Below are positions 9,113 to 17,425 of a stretch of DNA of 45,179 bases, in pieces. The position numbers and the translations under genes were made by a program. Position 1 is the stretch's first letter; each line of letters begins with the position of its first letter. The notes beneath the pieces are model-generated. The model was not told the origin of the DNA and did no database searches. It saw nothing but the letters and a program-made list of their open reading frames with translations. This DNA is from Pirellulales bacterium (GTDB lineage: Bacteria; Planctomycetota; Planctomycetia; Pirellulales; Lacipirellulaceae). The stretch is taken from assembly GCA_022448345.1 (NCBI GenBank), contig JAKVCB010000017.1, forward strand, positions 1 through 45,179, written 5' to 3'.

Positions 9113-9900
9113 TGCGTTAATTCTCGCAAGTACGCGATTGCATTTCCAACTTCGGCAATGGGATCCACCGAGTCATGACGCTCAATCGTAACCCAATCGC
9201 GGTATCCAAATTCTTCCAACTGGCCCAACAAGGATGGAAATTCTGCCATACCTCGGCCCAGTTCGACCTCCGCCCCCTGCCCGCCGGAGAGATTACGAAC
9301 CGCATCACAAGCATGTACGTGAACCACCCAAGGCCCCAAGTCGACAATGGCTTCTTGTGGTGAATGGCCTTGTAGAATTAACCCATTCGGGTGGAAATCG
9401 ACACCGATCGCTTGTTCTGGAAGTGCCTCAATCAACTGCTTGAGCTGCTCTCCACTTTCACTACCAGTTTGAGCAGCGATCCGGGCACCGACCCGCTCGC
9501 CATGCGCACCAAGCGCTGTTAGTGATGCGGTTAACAATTCAAATCGAGGATCCTCAGTATCTGGAGGGACACTGCCCACACGATTCACCACAAAGCTTGT
9601 CCCAAGCTGATAGGCCAGCGTCATCGCCTGCTGGGTCGCCAGAATCCTGCGGTCCAGAGCTTCCAGGACGTCATAACCGCGCCTGGTGGGAAATGCAACG
9701 GCCGACAAGCGGAGGTTTAAATCCTCTAGCTGTTTGCGAAATTGGCGAATACTGGTGTGTGACAATTCCGCCATGGGAAGTTCGGTCCGCAGATCAACCT
9801 CGACACCGTCGGCTCCTAACCGCGCTGCAGTCTGCAAGGCTTTCTTGAGCGGTTGGCGCAGGCTACGAGTTTGAATTCCAATTTTCAGGTTCGATACCAT
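9109..9900 (-). CDS. Sugar phosphate isomerase/epimerase-like TIM barrel (xylose-isomerase-like/AP endonuclease 2 fold)
   Basis: 263 residues from ATG 9900; an extension to 9972 is possible but would add a non-conserved stretch before the first barrel strand (NLKIGIQTRSLR). Metal-ligand blocks typical of the family are visible: GADGVEVDL, GVDFHPNG, VVHVHACDA and the terminal VTIERHDS. Such proteins act in the cytoplasm as sugar isomerases or epimerases, or inositol and keto-sugar enzymes; planctomycetes carry many and the substrate is rarely predictable. The gene converges on the decarboxylase and overlaps it by 4 nt. A GC-rich hairpin lies in its 5' leader region. Confidence 0.85.
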   Translation of the reverse strand: MVSNLKIGIQTRSLRQPLKKALQTAARLGADGVEVDLRTELPMAELSHTSIRQFRKQLEDLNLRLSAVAFPTRRGYDVLEALDRRILATQQAMTLAYQLGTSFVVNRVGSVPPDTEDPRFELLTASLTALGAHGERVGARIAAQTGSESGEQLKQLIEALPEQAIGVDFHPNGLILQGHSPQEAIVDLGPWVVHVHACDAVRNLSGGQGAEVELGRGMAEFPSLLGQLEEFGYRDWVTIERHDSVDPIAEVGNAIAYLRELTH

Positions 9901-9946
9901 GATGATGCAACTCGGGTATTTGATGATCGTGGTGCAGTTCTCGATT

Positions 9947-9966
9947 GTAGCCGCCGCTGCGGCTAC
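9947..9966. other. 8-bp hairpin (GTAGCCGC/GCGGCTAC, 4-nt loop) upstream of the isomerase
   Basis: Perfect inverted repeat of 8 bp with a 4-nt loop, 47 nt upstream of the isomerase ATG on the minus strand. No U-tract follows in either direction, so it is not an intrinsic terminator. It may be an operator or an RNA leader hairpin. Confidence 0.35.
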
Positions 9967-10371
9967 GACCAATGACCGTTATCATACACGTGTCGCCGAA
10001 CCCTTTTCAGTGCACATTTGCGCGGTCATAGAGGACATTAACACGGTCCTCTGTCGGAGCAGTCAACCGCGACCAGAATTTTACTCTGGAAATTGGCAAT
10101 CCTGAATGTGGTGATCCACTATCCTCATCTTCCTCTGATGCTTCTGTGTTTTATCGACAAACGGGAGGTACCTTGTCAGGCTGCCCAAATAGATGGAAAC
10201 CGTATTCTCCTTACACCTGAAGGTCGTAATTTCGCTGACCTCCAGGGGAAGTGGTTGGTCTGCAAACGGCCTCTTTAGACACCGGTCTTGACACGGTACG
10301 ACAGGGCGTCGACGCTCAAGGCCTTCTCAACCTGTTTGAACTGGCCACCAAACCCCCAAATCAAATCAACC
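9967..10371. other. Intergenic region upstream of the NIF3 gene
   Basis: About 400 bases between divergent genes. A 61-codon frame at 10093-10278 has a hydrophobic start and a weak TTG initiation codon, and resembles no family I know. The frame of the NIF3 gene is open up to 10288, but those extra 28 codons are not conserved family sequence. I see no terminator and no convincing promoter hexamers. Confidence 0.35.
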
Positions 10372-11160
10372 ATGCCCACGATTCATGAAATCACCGATCT
10401 TCTCAAAAAGTTTGCCCCACTGAAACTCGCTGCAGAATGGGACAACGTAGGGCTGTTGGTCGGCCAGAGAAACCGGGCCGCGAATCGCATCATGACCTGC
10501 CTGACCGTTACGCCCCACAGCACCCAGGAAGCTATTGCTGAACAAGCCGACCTGATCATTACCCACCACCCTCTACCTTTCCGTCCAATCACCCGTCTCA
10601 CCGACGAGACTCCTGATGGCCGCTTGTTGTTACGTTTGATCGAGGCAAAGGTCGCTATTTACAGTCCGCATACGGCGTTCGACTCGGCTCGCTCTGGCAT
10701 CAACCAAAACCTGGCCGAAGGCCTCGGGCTGACCGGGATCCAACCGCTCACAACCCATGAAATCGACGCTGGTTCCGGTGATGGGCGGTATGGAGGGGTG
10801 AGTGGCCCCATTGAACTTGTGGAACTTGCCAGACGCGTCAAAACGTTCCTGGCACTACCTCAGGTTCGTGTGGTTGGCGAACTCTCTCAACCAGTCACAA
10901 GAATTGGTGTCTCCTGCGGTAGTGGAGGTAGTTTGCTTGCGACCGCCAGGGAACAAGATTGTGATGGCTTCGTGACAGGCGAAACGAACTTTCACACCTG
11001 TTTGGAAGCGATGGCCACGGGGATTGGCTGCGTGATTACAGGCCATTTTGCCAGCGAGAGGTTTGGCGTCGAACAATTAGCCAACCATTTAGCGGCAGAG
11101 TTACCCGACACCAAAGTCTGGGCAAGCCACCAGGAAGCAGATCCCATATGCACCGTTTAG
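10372..11160 (+). CDS. NIF3-like dinuclear metal-centre hexameric protein (DUF34)
   Basis: 262 residues from ATG 10372, chosen because family members begin with this kind of helix (MPTIHEITDLLKKFAP) before the conserved AAEWDNVGLLVG. Dinuclear metal ligands are recognisable: ITHHPLPF, YSPHTAFDSARSGINQNLA (His and Asp) and, near the C-terminus, ITGHFASER (His and Glu). NIF3/YbgI proteins form a toroidal hexamer in the cytoplasm. GTP cyclohydrolase I-like or metal-handling roles have been proposed but the function is not settled. Length and motifs are complete. Confidence 0.9.
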   Translation: MPTIHEITDLLKKFAPLKLAAEWDNVGLLVGQRNRAANRIMTCLTVTPHSTQEAIAEQADLIITHHPLPFRPITRLTDETPDGRLLLRLIEAKVAIYSPHTAFDSARSGINQNLAEGLGLTGIQPLTTHEIDAGSGDGRYGGVSGPIELVELARRVKTFLALPQVRVVGELSQPVTRIGVSCGSGGSLLATAREQDCDGFVTGETNFHTCLEAMATGIGCVITGHFASERFGVEQLANHLAAELPDTKVWASHQEADPICTV

Positions 11161-11255
11161 TTTTAAGAACTACCCGATCCCGCCAAACCGAAGAGAACTG
11201 TGGGATACGAAAACGGGGCCTCAACCGCAACTTTGTGACGACCGGATAATGATTT

Positions 11256-12611
11256 TCAGCAACCCTCTCTGCAACCGCATCTGTTGCTGCAAGGCACTTC
11301 CACTTCTTTAGCAACCATTTTGCAAACCCTCACCTGAACCTCCTCCTCGTAGGTGTGTGGCACGCAAACCGAATACTCACACGTGCGCTCTTCCGGCTCA
11401 CAACGGTATTTAGTCACCTGAACCGTCTTGGACCGCTGTTCTGGTACGCAAACCGTGTACTGCACCTCTTTTTGGTGCTGTTCGGCCACGTACCGGCAAA
11501 CCTTGTAATCGCCTGTCCGCTGTTCGTAACGCATTTTGCACACGGTTACAGTACGCCTCTGCTGCCGTGGGACCATCTTGCAAACTTTGACCCTGCATTG
11601 GCGTTCCTCGGTACGGTATTTACAAACCTTCACGGTTTGTTGGCGCTCTTCACAACGCACTTTGCAAACCTTAATTGTTTGCTGGCGTTCTTCAGCACGG
11701 CACTTCCGGACCTTTACTGTACAGGTGCGTTGTTCCGGCACGCATACATTAACGCAGTAGGAATAAGGGACTTCCTCCGACACACACTTGTATGTGGTGC
11801 AGGGAACCTCCTTCGTCTCGCAGGTGGGAACCCAAACCCGCCGGGTGCATCCACGACAACCGTTCCCACAATCAGAACCACCACAGTCGCAGTCATTGTC
11901 CACTGCACACGTTTTCCAATGACCACCACGAACCATCACCGTTCTGGTGGTGGTCTCGGGTACGCGCTTTGTCACGGTATGCGTCCCTTGCCGTTGCTCT
12001 TGCTTGTAGGTGTTGACAGTGTAGGTTTTTTCAACCTCCTCGTAGTAGGGAACTTGCACGGTACACGTCTGCACTTGTTCTTCGGTGTAGGGAACATTGA
12101 CCTTGCAAGTCACGACCTTCTCTTCGGTATAGGGAACCTGCACCAACCGCGTCACTGACTTCTCTTCCCACTGGGGAACCATCACGGTACAAGTCTGCTC
12201 TACCTGTTCCGTGTATGGAACACAAACATTGTATGTGCAGCTCTTCGTCTCCCACACTGGCTTCATTTCGCAATACTGGACCGTCTTCTTACGCAACTCC
12301 GGAACCATGACCGTGTAATTGCAGGTTTTTTCTTCCACGTAAGGTACCCGTTTGTTCACGGTATACGTACGCGTGCGCTGTTCGTTCTTGTAACCAGTTC
12401 TTGTAACCGTACGGGTTTGCATCTCATAAGTTGGCACATGCACAATTTTTTTGACCGTGCCAGCACAGTCACTCGATCCACACTCACACTCGCAGCTGCA
12501 TTTACTGGCACAACCACAATTGCCACATTTCTGCGCGGCCCCTAGCAGCGACTGCGGAGTAGCCATCGTGCAGGCCACGATCGACATCAATACCAAGAGT
12601 GCACGCCTCAT
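11256..12611 (-). CDS. Secreted Cys-rich YTV-repeat protein (planctomycete cell-wall type)
   Basis: 451 residues with an N-terminal signal peptide (MRRALLVLMSIVACTMA) and a Cys cluster at 29-49. The rest is tandem 13-16-residue units of two kinds: VPYTEE..xxCTVxVP units (about 85-230) and VCK..xxEERQQTVK units (about 295-400), separated by another Cys-rich block (235-255). I count about 45 cysteines, roughly 10 percent. The pattern matches the YTV domain described from Rhodopirellula baltica, where such proteins were linked to the proteinaceous cell wall. It is probably exported and cross-linked by disulfides. ATG 12611 is preceded by GGGAGAG. The repeat structure makes unequal recombination and length variation likely. 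Confidence 0.85.
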   Translation of the reverse strand: MRRALLVLMSIVACTMATPQSLLGAAQKCGNCGCASKCSCECECGSSDCAGTVKKIVHVPTYEMQTRTVTRTGYKNEQRTRTYTVNKRVPYVEEKTCNYTVMVPELRKKTVQYCEMKPVWETKSCTYNVCVPYTEQVEQTCTVMVPQWEEKSVTRLVQVPYTEEKVVTCKVNVPYTEEQVQTCTVQVPYYEEVEKTYTVNTYKQEQRQGTHTVTKRVPETTTRTVMVRGGHWKTCAVDNDCDCGGSDCGNGCRGCTRRVWVPTCETKEVPCTTYKCVSEEVPYSYCVNVCVPEQRTCTVKVRKCRAEERQQTIKVCKVRCEERQQTVKVCKYRTEERQCRVKVCKMVPRQQRRTVTVCKMRYEQRTGDYKVCRYVAEQHQKEVQYTVCVPEQRSKTVQVTKYRCEPEERTCEYSVCVPHTYEEEVQVRVCKMVAKEVEVPCSNRCGCREGC

Positions 12612-13195
12612 GAGGAAAACTCTCCCTTAAACAAAGTTGCTTTCGAAAAAACCTGTTTGGACTTCTACAGGTCGCATCCAATCCATTCTGAGGTTGATGC
12701 TACCGCCGACAGCCACAACACGAGTTGGCCCGGGCAACGAGCCAGCACCTCGGCTCAAACCTGCAGTGACGTATGGAGCACCACTCCGATAGGGTCGGTC
12801 CTGCTCAAACCGGGCCAACTCGACGAATAGCAATCCAACGTCATGCGGAACTCCCAGGCGAGAGCTTCCTCGTCCAAACCGCGTTAACTTGCGGACTTCA
12901 TGCCGGATAATTAAGACAGGATAACTGAACAAAATGGGGGCGAAAACCCATTCTGAGTGATTTTTGGGGTTTTTACAAATTCCCCCAATCGGGCCGATTT
13001 CAAAAGCAAAGGCCACTCAGGGAATTATGGCTCAACTGTCCCAGCCTGCTCCGAATGATTTCCAATGCAAATGTCAACGCAGGCCAAGCCAGGGATGACC
13101 CAAAAACGCCCTTGGCGCTGGAGATGGACGTTTAGCGAGGTTGATTCGATGTGCGATTGAAGCAAGCCGTATCGATCCGAGGCGGGCGATCGCGA
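12612..13195. other. Intergenic region between the YTV protein and PPIase genes
   Basis: A 129-codon minus-strand frame (13016-12627, GTG start) fills most of it but has no recognisable motif, signal or SD, so I do not call it a gene with confidence. Inside lies a 13-bp perfect inverted repeat (listed separately). The promoter of the YTV gene should be here, but clear hexamers are not visible. 13017-13195 holds nothing I recognise, including no clear terminator for the PPIase gene. Confidence 0.4.
12721..12822. repeat. 13-bp perfect inverted repeat, arms 12721-12733 and 12810-12822
   Basis: CGAGTTGGCCCGG and its exact reverse complement CCGGGCCAACTCG are separated by 76 bases. It lies 110-211 nt upstream of the YTV-protein start on the same transcript side, so it could form a long-loop leader structure or be two operator half-sites. 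Confidence 0.5.
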
Positions 13196-13960
13196 CTAAG
13201 GACCGATTCCCAGCAGTTCGATTTCAAAAACGAGCAGGCTGTTTGGTTCGATAGTCGCGCCTGGCGGATTGCTCCCGTAGGCCAATTCTGGCGGAATGAA
13301 AAGCTGCCATTTGTCGCCAACACGCATTTTTTGCAAGGCCTCGGTCCAGCCGGGGATCACACGACCGACAGGAAATTTTGCCGGCTTTCCACGTCGATAG
13401 GAACTGTCGAACTCGGTGCCGTCCAGTAGGGTACCCACATAATGCGTGCTCACCTCATCAGAAAGAGTTGGCGATGGCCCCTCGCCTTTCTTGAGTACTT
13501 TGTACTGCAAGCCACTGGCTGTCTCAACGACACCAGGACGTCCTCGATTTTCCTTTAAAAACGCCGTGGCTTTCTGCTTGTTGCGGTCAGCTGCCGCCCC
13601 CATTTTACGGCGTGCGCGATTTTGCAATTGCTGCTGAAAACGTTCTATCGCAGCAGTAAGCACTTCCTCGGAGAAACGAGGGTCGTTTCCGCGCACGCCA
13701 TCCTCCAGCCCGGCAAACATGTTCTCAAAATCAACCTCGTTCTCTTCCATGCCACTGGCGCGCAAATCACGGCCGATCGACAAACCAAGCGTATAACTTA
13801 TCTGCTGTTGTAATACTTCATCGCCAGCGGTGGGATTGGATCCATCACTCCCAGCTTGGGCCTGCTGTGGAACTTCGTCCTGGCCATGCACAGAAGGACT
13901 GAAAAACAACACAACGGACACGAAAATCAAAAGCGTCACTCGAAAAAAATGGTAGTTCAT
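13196..13960 (-). CDS. Exported FKBP-type peptidyl-prolyl cis-trans isomerase (FkpA/Mip type)
   Basis: 254 residues from ATG 13960, chosen because it begins a clean signal peptide (MNYHFFRVTLLIFVSVVLFF, cleavage near VHGQD); a longer frame to 14041 would bury it. Residues about 60-130 are the helical FKBP N-terminal dimerisation domain (SYTLGLSIGRDLRASG). Residues about 145-254 are the FKBP catalytic domain with VSTHYVGTLLDGTEFDSS, FPVGRVIPGWTEAL and IPPELAYG. It should fold or chaperone exported proteins in the periplasm. Transcribed alone. Confidence 0.92.
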   Translation of the reverse strand: MNYHFFRVTLLIFVSVVLFFSPSVHGQDEVPQQAQAGSDGSNPTAGDEVLQQQISYTLGLSIGRDLRASGMEENEVDFENMFAGLEDGVRGNDPRFSEEVLTAAIERFQQQLQNRARRKMGAAADRNKQKATAFLKENRGRPGVVETASGLQYKVLKKGEGPSPTLSDEVSTHYVGTLLDGTEFDSSYRRGKPAKFPVGRVIPGWTEALQKMRVGDKWQLFIPPELAYGSNPPGATIEPNSLLVFEIELLGIGP

Positions 13961-14416
13961 TGGAATTCTCTGTAGGAAGGGACTTGTTAAAATGGGAAAA
14001 GTGTCCAACAGGTGGACTTGTACAAAATCTGCATCCTGCATTTAAGGGCTATGGGAAACTGTGTCCACCGCGTCGGGGTAAAACTTGCCACCGTCAAGGA
14101 GAGAAGTCGGCAGCAAAAAATGCTGTAACATTCTCATCCCCGTAAATACCACGACGGAGAACTTTCGGTAAAAAGTTGCGATTCTCCTTAGAATCGGAAA
14201 AAACTTTATTTTCAGTTATTCTCGAAGGCCACGGTACGAAACGTGAAGGTGATTGGTATAATGGGGGAGCAAAAGGAAGCAGGAACCGCCCAGAGCGAGG
14301 CCAGAGCAAGGGCAGTTCACCCGAAATTGTTTGTGGCGTTGTCCCACAACCTGCTGTAATTCTCCTCTCCTGAGTCAGACTCGTGTCTGGGGCAGAGTAC
14401 TCGCCAAACTGACGAC
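13961..14416. other. Divergent intergenic region upstream of the PPIase and DUF1559 genes
   Basis: No gene is seen in these 456 bases. They must hold divergent promoters; the clearest is an extended -10 on the plus strand (14254-14262, listed separately). No hairpin terminator is evident. Confidence 0.4.
14254..14262 (+). promoter_or_regulatory. Extended -10 promoter element TGGTATAAT
   Basis: Perfect match to TGnTATAAT, the extended -10 element that can work without a good -35; no clear -35 is seen 16-18 bases upstream. It lies about 155 bases before the first DUF1559 gene, which would give a long leader of roughly 145 nt. Confidence 0.45.
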
Positions 14417-15562
14417 ATGCAACCTCGTATCACCACCTCCCTGCTCATGGCTTGCCGGTCACCAGGATCAGTTTTCAGGAGGGGTTTTACGCTTATCGAA
14501 CTCTTGGTCGTTATCGCGATTATTGGCGTATTAATCCACCTTCTGCTTCCTGCCGTGCAAATGGCTCGCGAATCGGCGCGGCGGATCCAGTGTGCCAACC
14601 GTCTCAAGCAATTGAGTCTGGCCGCGCTGAACTACGAACAAACCTACCGAGTCCTTCCAGCCTGCGGTATCGTGGACCCAGTTCAGCAAACTGCGCGTGG
14701 ACAAGATTACCTGGTCTACGACCAACTGCAGGGAAAAATGTTCAGCTGGGCTGTGCTTTTGCTGCCTTATCTGGAAGCACAAAATTTGTACGATCAATTT
14801 GATTTCGACGTTTCGATCTTACAGCAAGCGAATAACCCACAAGAGACATTTGTCGAAGCCTATCTTTGCCCCAGCGAAGAAAATTCAGGCCTTTATTACC
14901 AAGACAGCGACTTTACAAAAGACAAACGCTTCGCCAAGGGCAATTACGCGGCCTACGTGAGCCCATTTCATTCTGATCTACAGTATGTCTATCCGGGTGC
15001 CCTCATTGGCACCGGGCAACGTCTCAAGCGTGTGACCGATGGTCTTAGTGATACGATTGTGTTTAGCGAGGTGCGAACATTCGACCACCCGCACGATGAG
15101 CGGGGAGCCTGGGCCCTGGGTTGGAATGGTTCCAGCCTGCTGTCCTTTGATATGCACCACAACATGAAATATGGTTTTTTTGGCAAATGGGTCGCTTTTG
15201 ACCTGTTTGCCTTTCAAACACAACGACCAAATACCCTTGGTCCCAATGCAGATGTTCTGGTCAAATGCCCCAAAGAATCGCAACAGGAAGCTCAACTTCA
15301 AGGGCTACCCTGTTTGCAGAACGAAGATGAACTGGGTTTGGCCGGTTATGTTTCTGCTGCACCGCGTAGCATGCACCCTGGGGGTGTGAATGCCGCCTAC
15401 CTCGATGGTCACGTCAAATTTATGGTCGATGACATTGATCCCTTCGTCATGGCGTTCAAAATCAGTATTCATGATGCAAAATTCATCGACATCACTAAAT
15501 TTAATAACATCATAGTAGGTGGACCTCCTGCCATGCCTATTATCCAAAATGAAAACTTCTAA
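14417..15562 (+). CDS. DUF1559 prepilin-like protein (H-X9-DG), copy 1
   Basis: 381 residues. Residues 23-40 are a type IV prepilin/pseudopilin signal: Gly23 then FTLIELLVVIAIIGVL, cleaved by prepilin peptidase before Phe24 with Glu at +5 after cleavage. The C-terminal part has the planctomycete H-X9-DG motif (HPGGVNAAYLDG). These proteins occur in tens to hundreds of copies per planctomycete genome and are thought to be pseudopilin-like surface or secretion components; their precise role is not established. It is paired with a close paralogue at 16032-17144, with a small membrane protein between. No SD is visible before ATG 14417. Confidence 0.92.
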   Translation: MQPRITTSLLMACRSPGSVFRRGFTLIELLVVIAIIGVLIHLLLPAVQMARESARRIQCANRLKQLSLAALNYEQTYRVLPACGIVDPVQQTARGQDYLVYDQLQGKMFSWAVLLLPYLEAQNLYDQFDFDVSILQQANNPQETFVEAYLCPSEENSGLYYQDSDFTKDKRFAKGNYAAYVSPFHSDLQYVYPGALIGTGQRLKRVTDGLSDTIVFSEVRTFDHPHDERGAWALGWNGSSLLSFDMHHNMKYGFFGKWVAFDLFAFQTQRPNTLGPNADVLVKCPKESQQEAQLQGLPCLQNEDELGLAGYVSAAPRSMHPGGVNAAYLDGHVKFMVDDIDPFVMAFKISIHDAKFIDITKFNNIIVGGPPAMPIIQNENF

Positions 15563-15616
15563 GTTTCAACAACGAGGAATTCCTAGAGGTCCGTTTGTTG
15601 AGAAAGATTGTATCTC

Positions 15617-16003
15617 GTGAAGATCCTCAATCCAAAACTCGGTCATATTGTGGTCCTAGTCATTGGGTGCGGAATGGTCCTGCTCGTAATTTCCTGGATC
15701 TGGCCATCTCATGCCTTATCCAAAACAGCGTGGTCTGACGAGCAGGCACAAGCGTATGCAAATGCCTCCCATAAATTCCACCAGCTTTCGCATCAAAACA
15801 TCCATTCAAAACAGCAGAGAAACCGCCCAACTCCCTTTCAAGCGGAATTGGCCGAAGCAAAAACCAAATACCAACAGCTACGCCAGCAACTCGATCATGC
15901 CCGAAGTCGCCCAAAATATTTCAGCTGGTTTGCGAGTGGACTAGGAATACTTTTGGTCGCCGGTGGCTGCCTGCTCTGGATGGTAACTCGGAATACTGCG
16001 TGA
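15617..16003 (+). CDS. Small two-TM membrane protein between DUF1559 paralogues
   Basis: 128 residues from GTG 15617, which has GAGAAAG 11 nt upstream; TTG 15608 is an alternative start. TM1 is near residues 8-28 (LGHIVVLVIGCGMVLLVISW), then a charged Gln/Lys-rich helical segment (about 40-95, probably coiled coil), then TM2 near the end (GLGILLVAGGCLLWMV). The hairpin topology with an extracytoplasmic or cytoplasmic coil resembles small accessory subunits of pilus/secretion systems, but I do not recognise a family. Spacing of 54 nt after and 28 nt before the DUF1559 genes suggests co-transcription. Confidence 0.65.
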   Translation: MKILNPKLGHIVVLVIGCGMVLLVISWIWPSHALSKTAWSDEQAQAYANASHKFHQLSHQNIHSKQQRNRPTPFQAELAEAKTKYQQLRQQLDHARSRPKYFSWFASGLGILLVAGGCLLWMVTRNTA

Positions 16004-16031
16004 TCTTTTCGCTCAGCCAACATGCAAATAC

Positions 16032-17144
16032 ATGCAACCGCGTATCACCACCTTTCTGCCCTTGGTTTCCCGGTCACCAAGACCAGTTTTCAGGAAGGGT
16101 TTTACGCTCGTCGAACTCCTGGTGGTTATCGCAATTATTGGCGTGTTGATCCACCTCCTGCTTCCTGCCGTACAAACGGCTCGAGAATCGGCAAGGCGGA
16201 TTCAGTGTACCAATCGGCTCAAACAATTGAGTTTGGCCGCGCTGAACTACGAGCAAACCCACCACGTCCTTCCGGCCTGCGGTATTGTGGGAGAAGCCAA
16301 GATCACCGTTCAAGATGGCGATTCTCAAGTCATCCAAGACCAGCACCCCATTTACCTTCAAAACCATGGGAAAATGTTTAGCTGGGCTGTTCTCCTGCTA
16401 CCCTACCTCGAAGAACAGTCGCTGCACGACCAATTTAATTTTGATGTTTCAATTCTGGCACAAACACAAAATCCGCAGGAGACCTTTGTCAAAACCTACC
16501 TTTGCCCCAGTGAACAACATGCGGCGATTTATTATCAAGACGACGATTTTACTTTTGGAAAACGGTTTGCCAAAGGCAATTATGCGGCATACGTGAGCCC
16601 CTACCACTCGGATCTGCAGTATCTCTTTCCAGGTGCCCTGATTGGCACCGGACAACCTCTCAAGCGCATAACCGATGGCCTTAGTAAAACCATTGTCTTT
16701 AGCGAGGTGCGAACATTCGACCACCCACACGACGAGCGCGGCGCGTGGGCATTACCCTGGAATGGTGCCAGCCTGCTATCCTTCGACATGCACCACTACG
16801 AAGACAAATATGACAATCACCATGGCTGGGTGGCACAGCCCGACTGGCCCGATTCCCAACTTCCAAATTTACTGGGTCCGAATTCAGATACTCTGGTCAA
16901 ATGCCCGGAAGAAATACGACAGCAAGCGCAAATAGAAGGAATGCCCTGCATACAGTACGAACGCAATTTTCCCATTGGGTACGTCTCTGCGGCGCCACGC
17001 AGCATGCACCCTTTGGGTGTGAATGCCACCTACCTTGATGGTCGAGTCGACTTTCTTTCCAACGACATTGATAGTTTAGTCATGGGATTTAAAATCAGTA
17101 TCAACGACAACAATTTTGTTGATCCAGACTTCACCAACCAATAG
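16032..17144 (+). CDS. DUF1559 prepilin-like protein (H-X9-DG), copy 2
   Basis: 370 residues and clearly a duplicate of the gene at 14417: the same MQPRITT start, prepilin signal at Gly23/Phe24 (FTLVELLVVIAIIGVL), shared long blocks such as NRLKQLSLAALNYEQT and VFSEVRTFDHPHDERGAW, and the same C-terminal HPLGVNATYLDG (H-X9-DG). Differences cluster in the middle (about 80-100 and 225-290), the variable region of the family. Tandem duplication followed by divergence is the simplest origin. No SD is visible before ATG 16032; ATG 16022 is out of frame. Confidence 0.92.
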   Translation: MQPRITTFLPLVSRSPRPVFRKGFTLVELLVVIAIIGVLIHLLLPAVQTARESARRIQCTNRLKQLSLAALNYEQTHHVLPACGIVGEAKITVQDGDSQVIQDQHPIYLQNHGKMFSWAVLLLPYLEEQSLHDQFNFDVSILAQTQNPQETFVKTYLCPSEQHAAIYYQDDDFTFGKRFAKGNYAAYVSPYHSDLQYLFPGALIGTGQPLKRITDGLSKTIVFSEVRTFDHPHDERGAWALPWNGASLLSFDMHHYEDKYDNHHGWVAQPDWPDSQLPNLLGPNSDTLVKCPEEIRQQAQIEGMPCIQYERNFPIGYVSAAPRSMHPLGVNATYLDGRVDFLSNDIDSLVMGFKISINDNNFVDPDFTNQ

Positions 17145-17425
17145 CACACCACGACAGACTGTTCCTGACGAAATCGCCGGCCAAGGTTCACGAGTATACT
17201 GGCATTTCAAGCCCACTGTCGTTTGTGAAGAGTTGGGTCCACAACTCGACCGCACCCGCCATCGGCGGCCAAAATTTAGCGGGCTTACAAGCGGAAGGGA
17301 CGAACTCTGGTCGCCGCTGGCTATTTGCTCTGAATGGTCACCCGGACTATCGCGTGATCTTTACGTCGCGGCAAACAGGCAACGAGGACACACCATTTTT
17401 TCAAAGCGAGGGGCAACCAGACAGC
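17145..17425. other. Convergent intergenic region
   Basis: 281 bases between the DUF1559 copy 2 stop and the cysC stop. A plus-strand frame starts at 17225 and runs into the antisense of cysC; it shows no motif. No clear terminator hairpin with a U-tract is seen. Confidence 0.3.

Noticed and set aside
11355-12158. 267-codon plus-strand frame over the YTV gene
   Set aside because: It is an antisense shadow created by the repeats of the YTV gene; its repetitive hydrophobic content mirrors the V/T/C codons of the real strand.
12627-13016. 129-codon minus-strand frame upstream of the YTV gene
   Set aside because: GTG start, no SD, no motif or signal peptide. It cannot be excluded, but the evidence is too thin to call a gene.
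14417-17144. The duplicated DUF1559 segment considered as a composite mobile element
   Set aside because: No transposase, terminal inverted repeats or target-site duplications are seen; gene duplication with divergence explains it.
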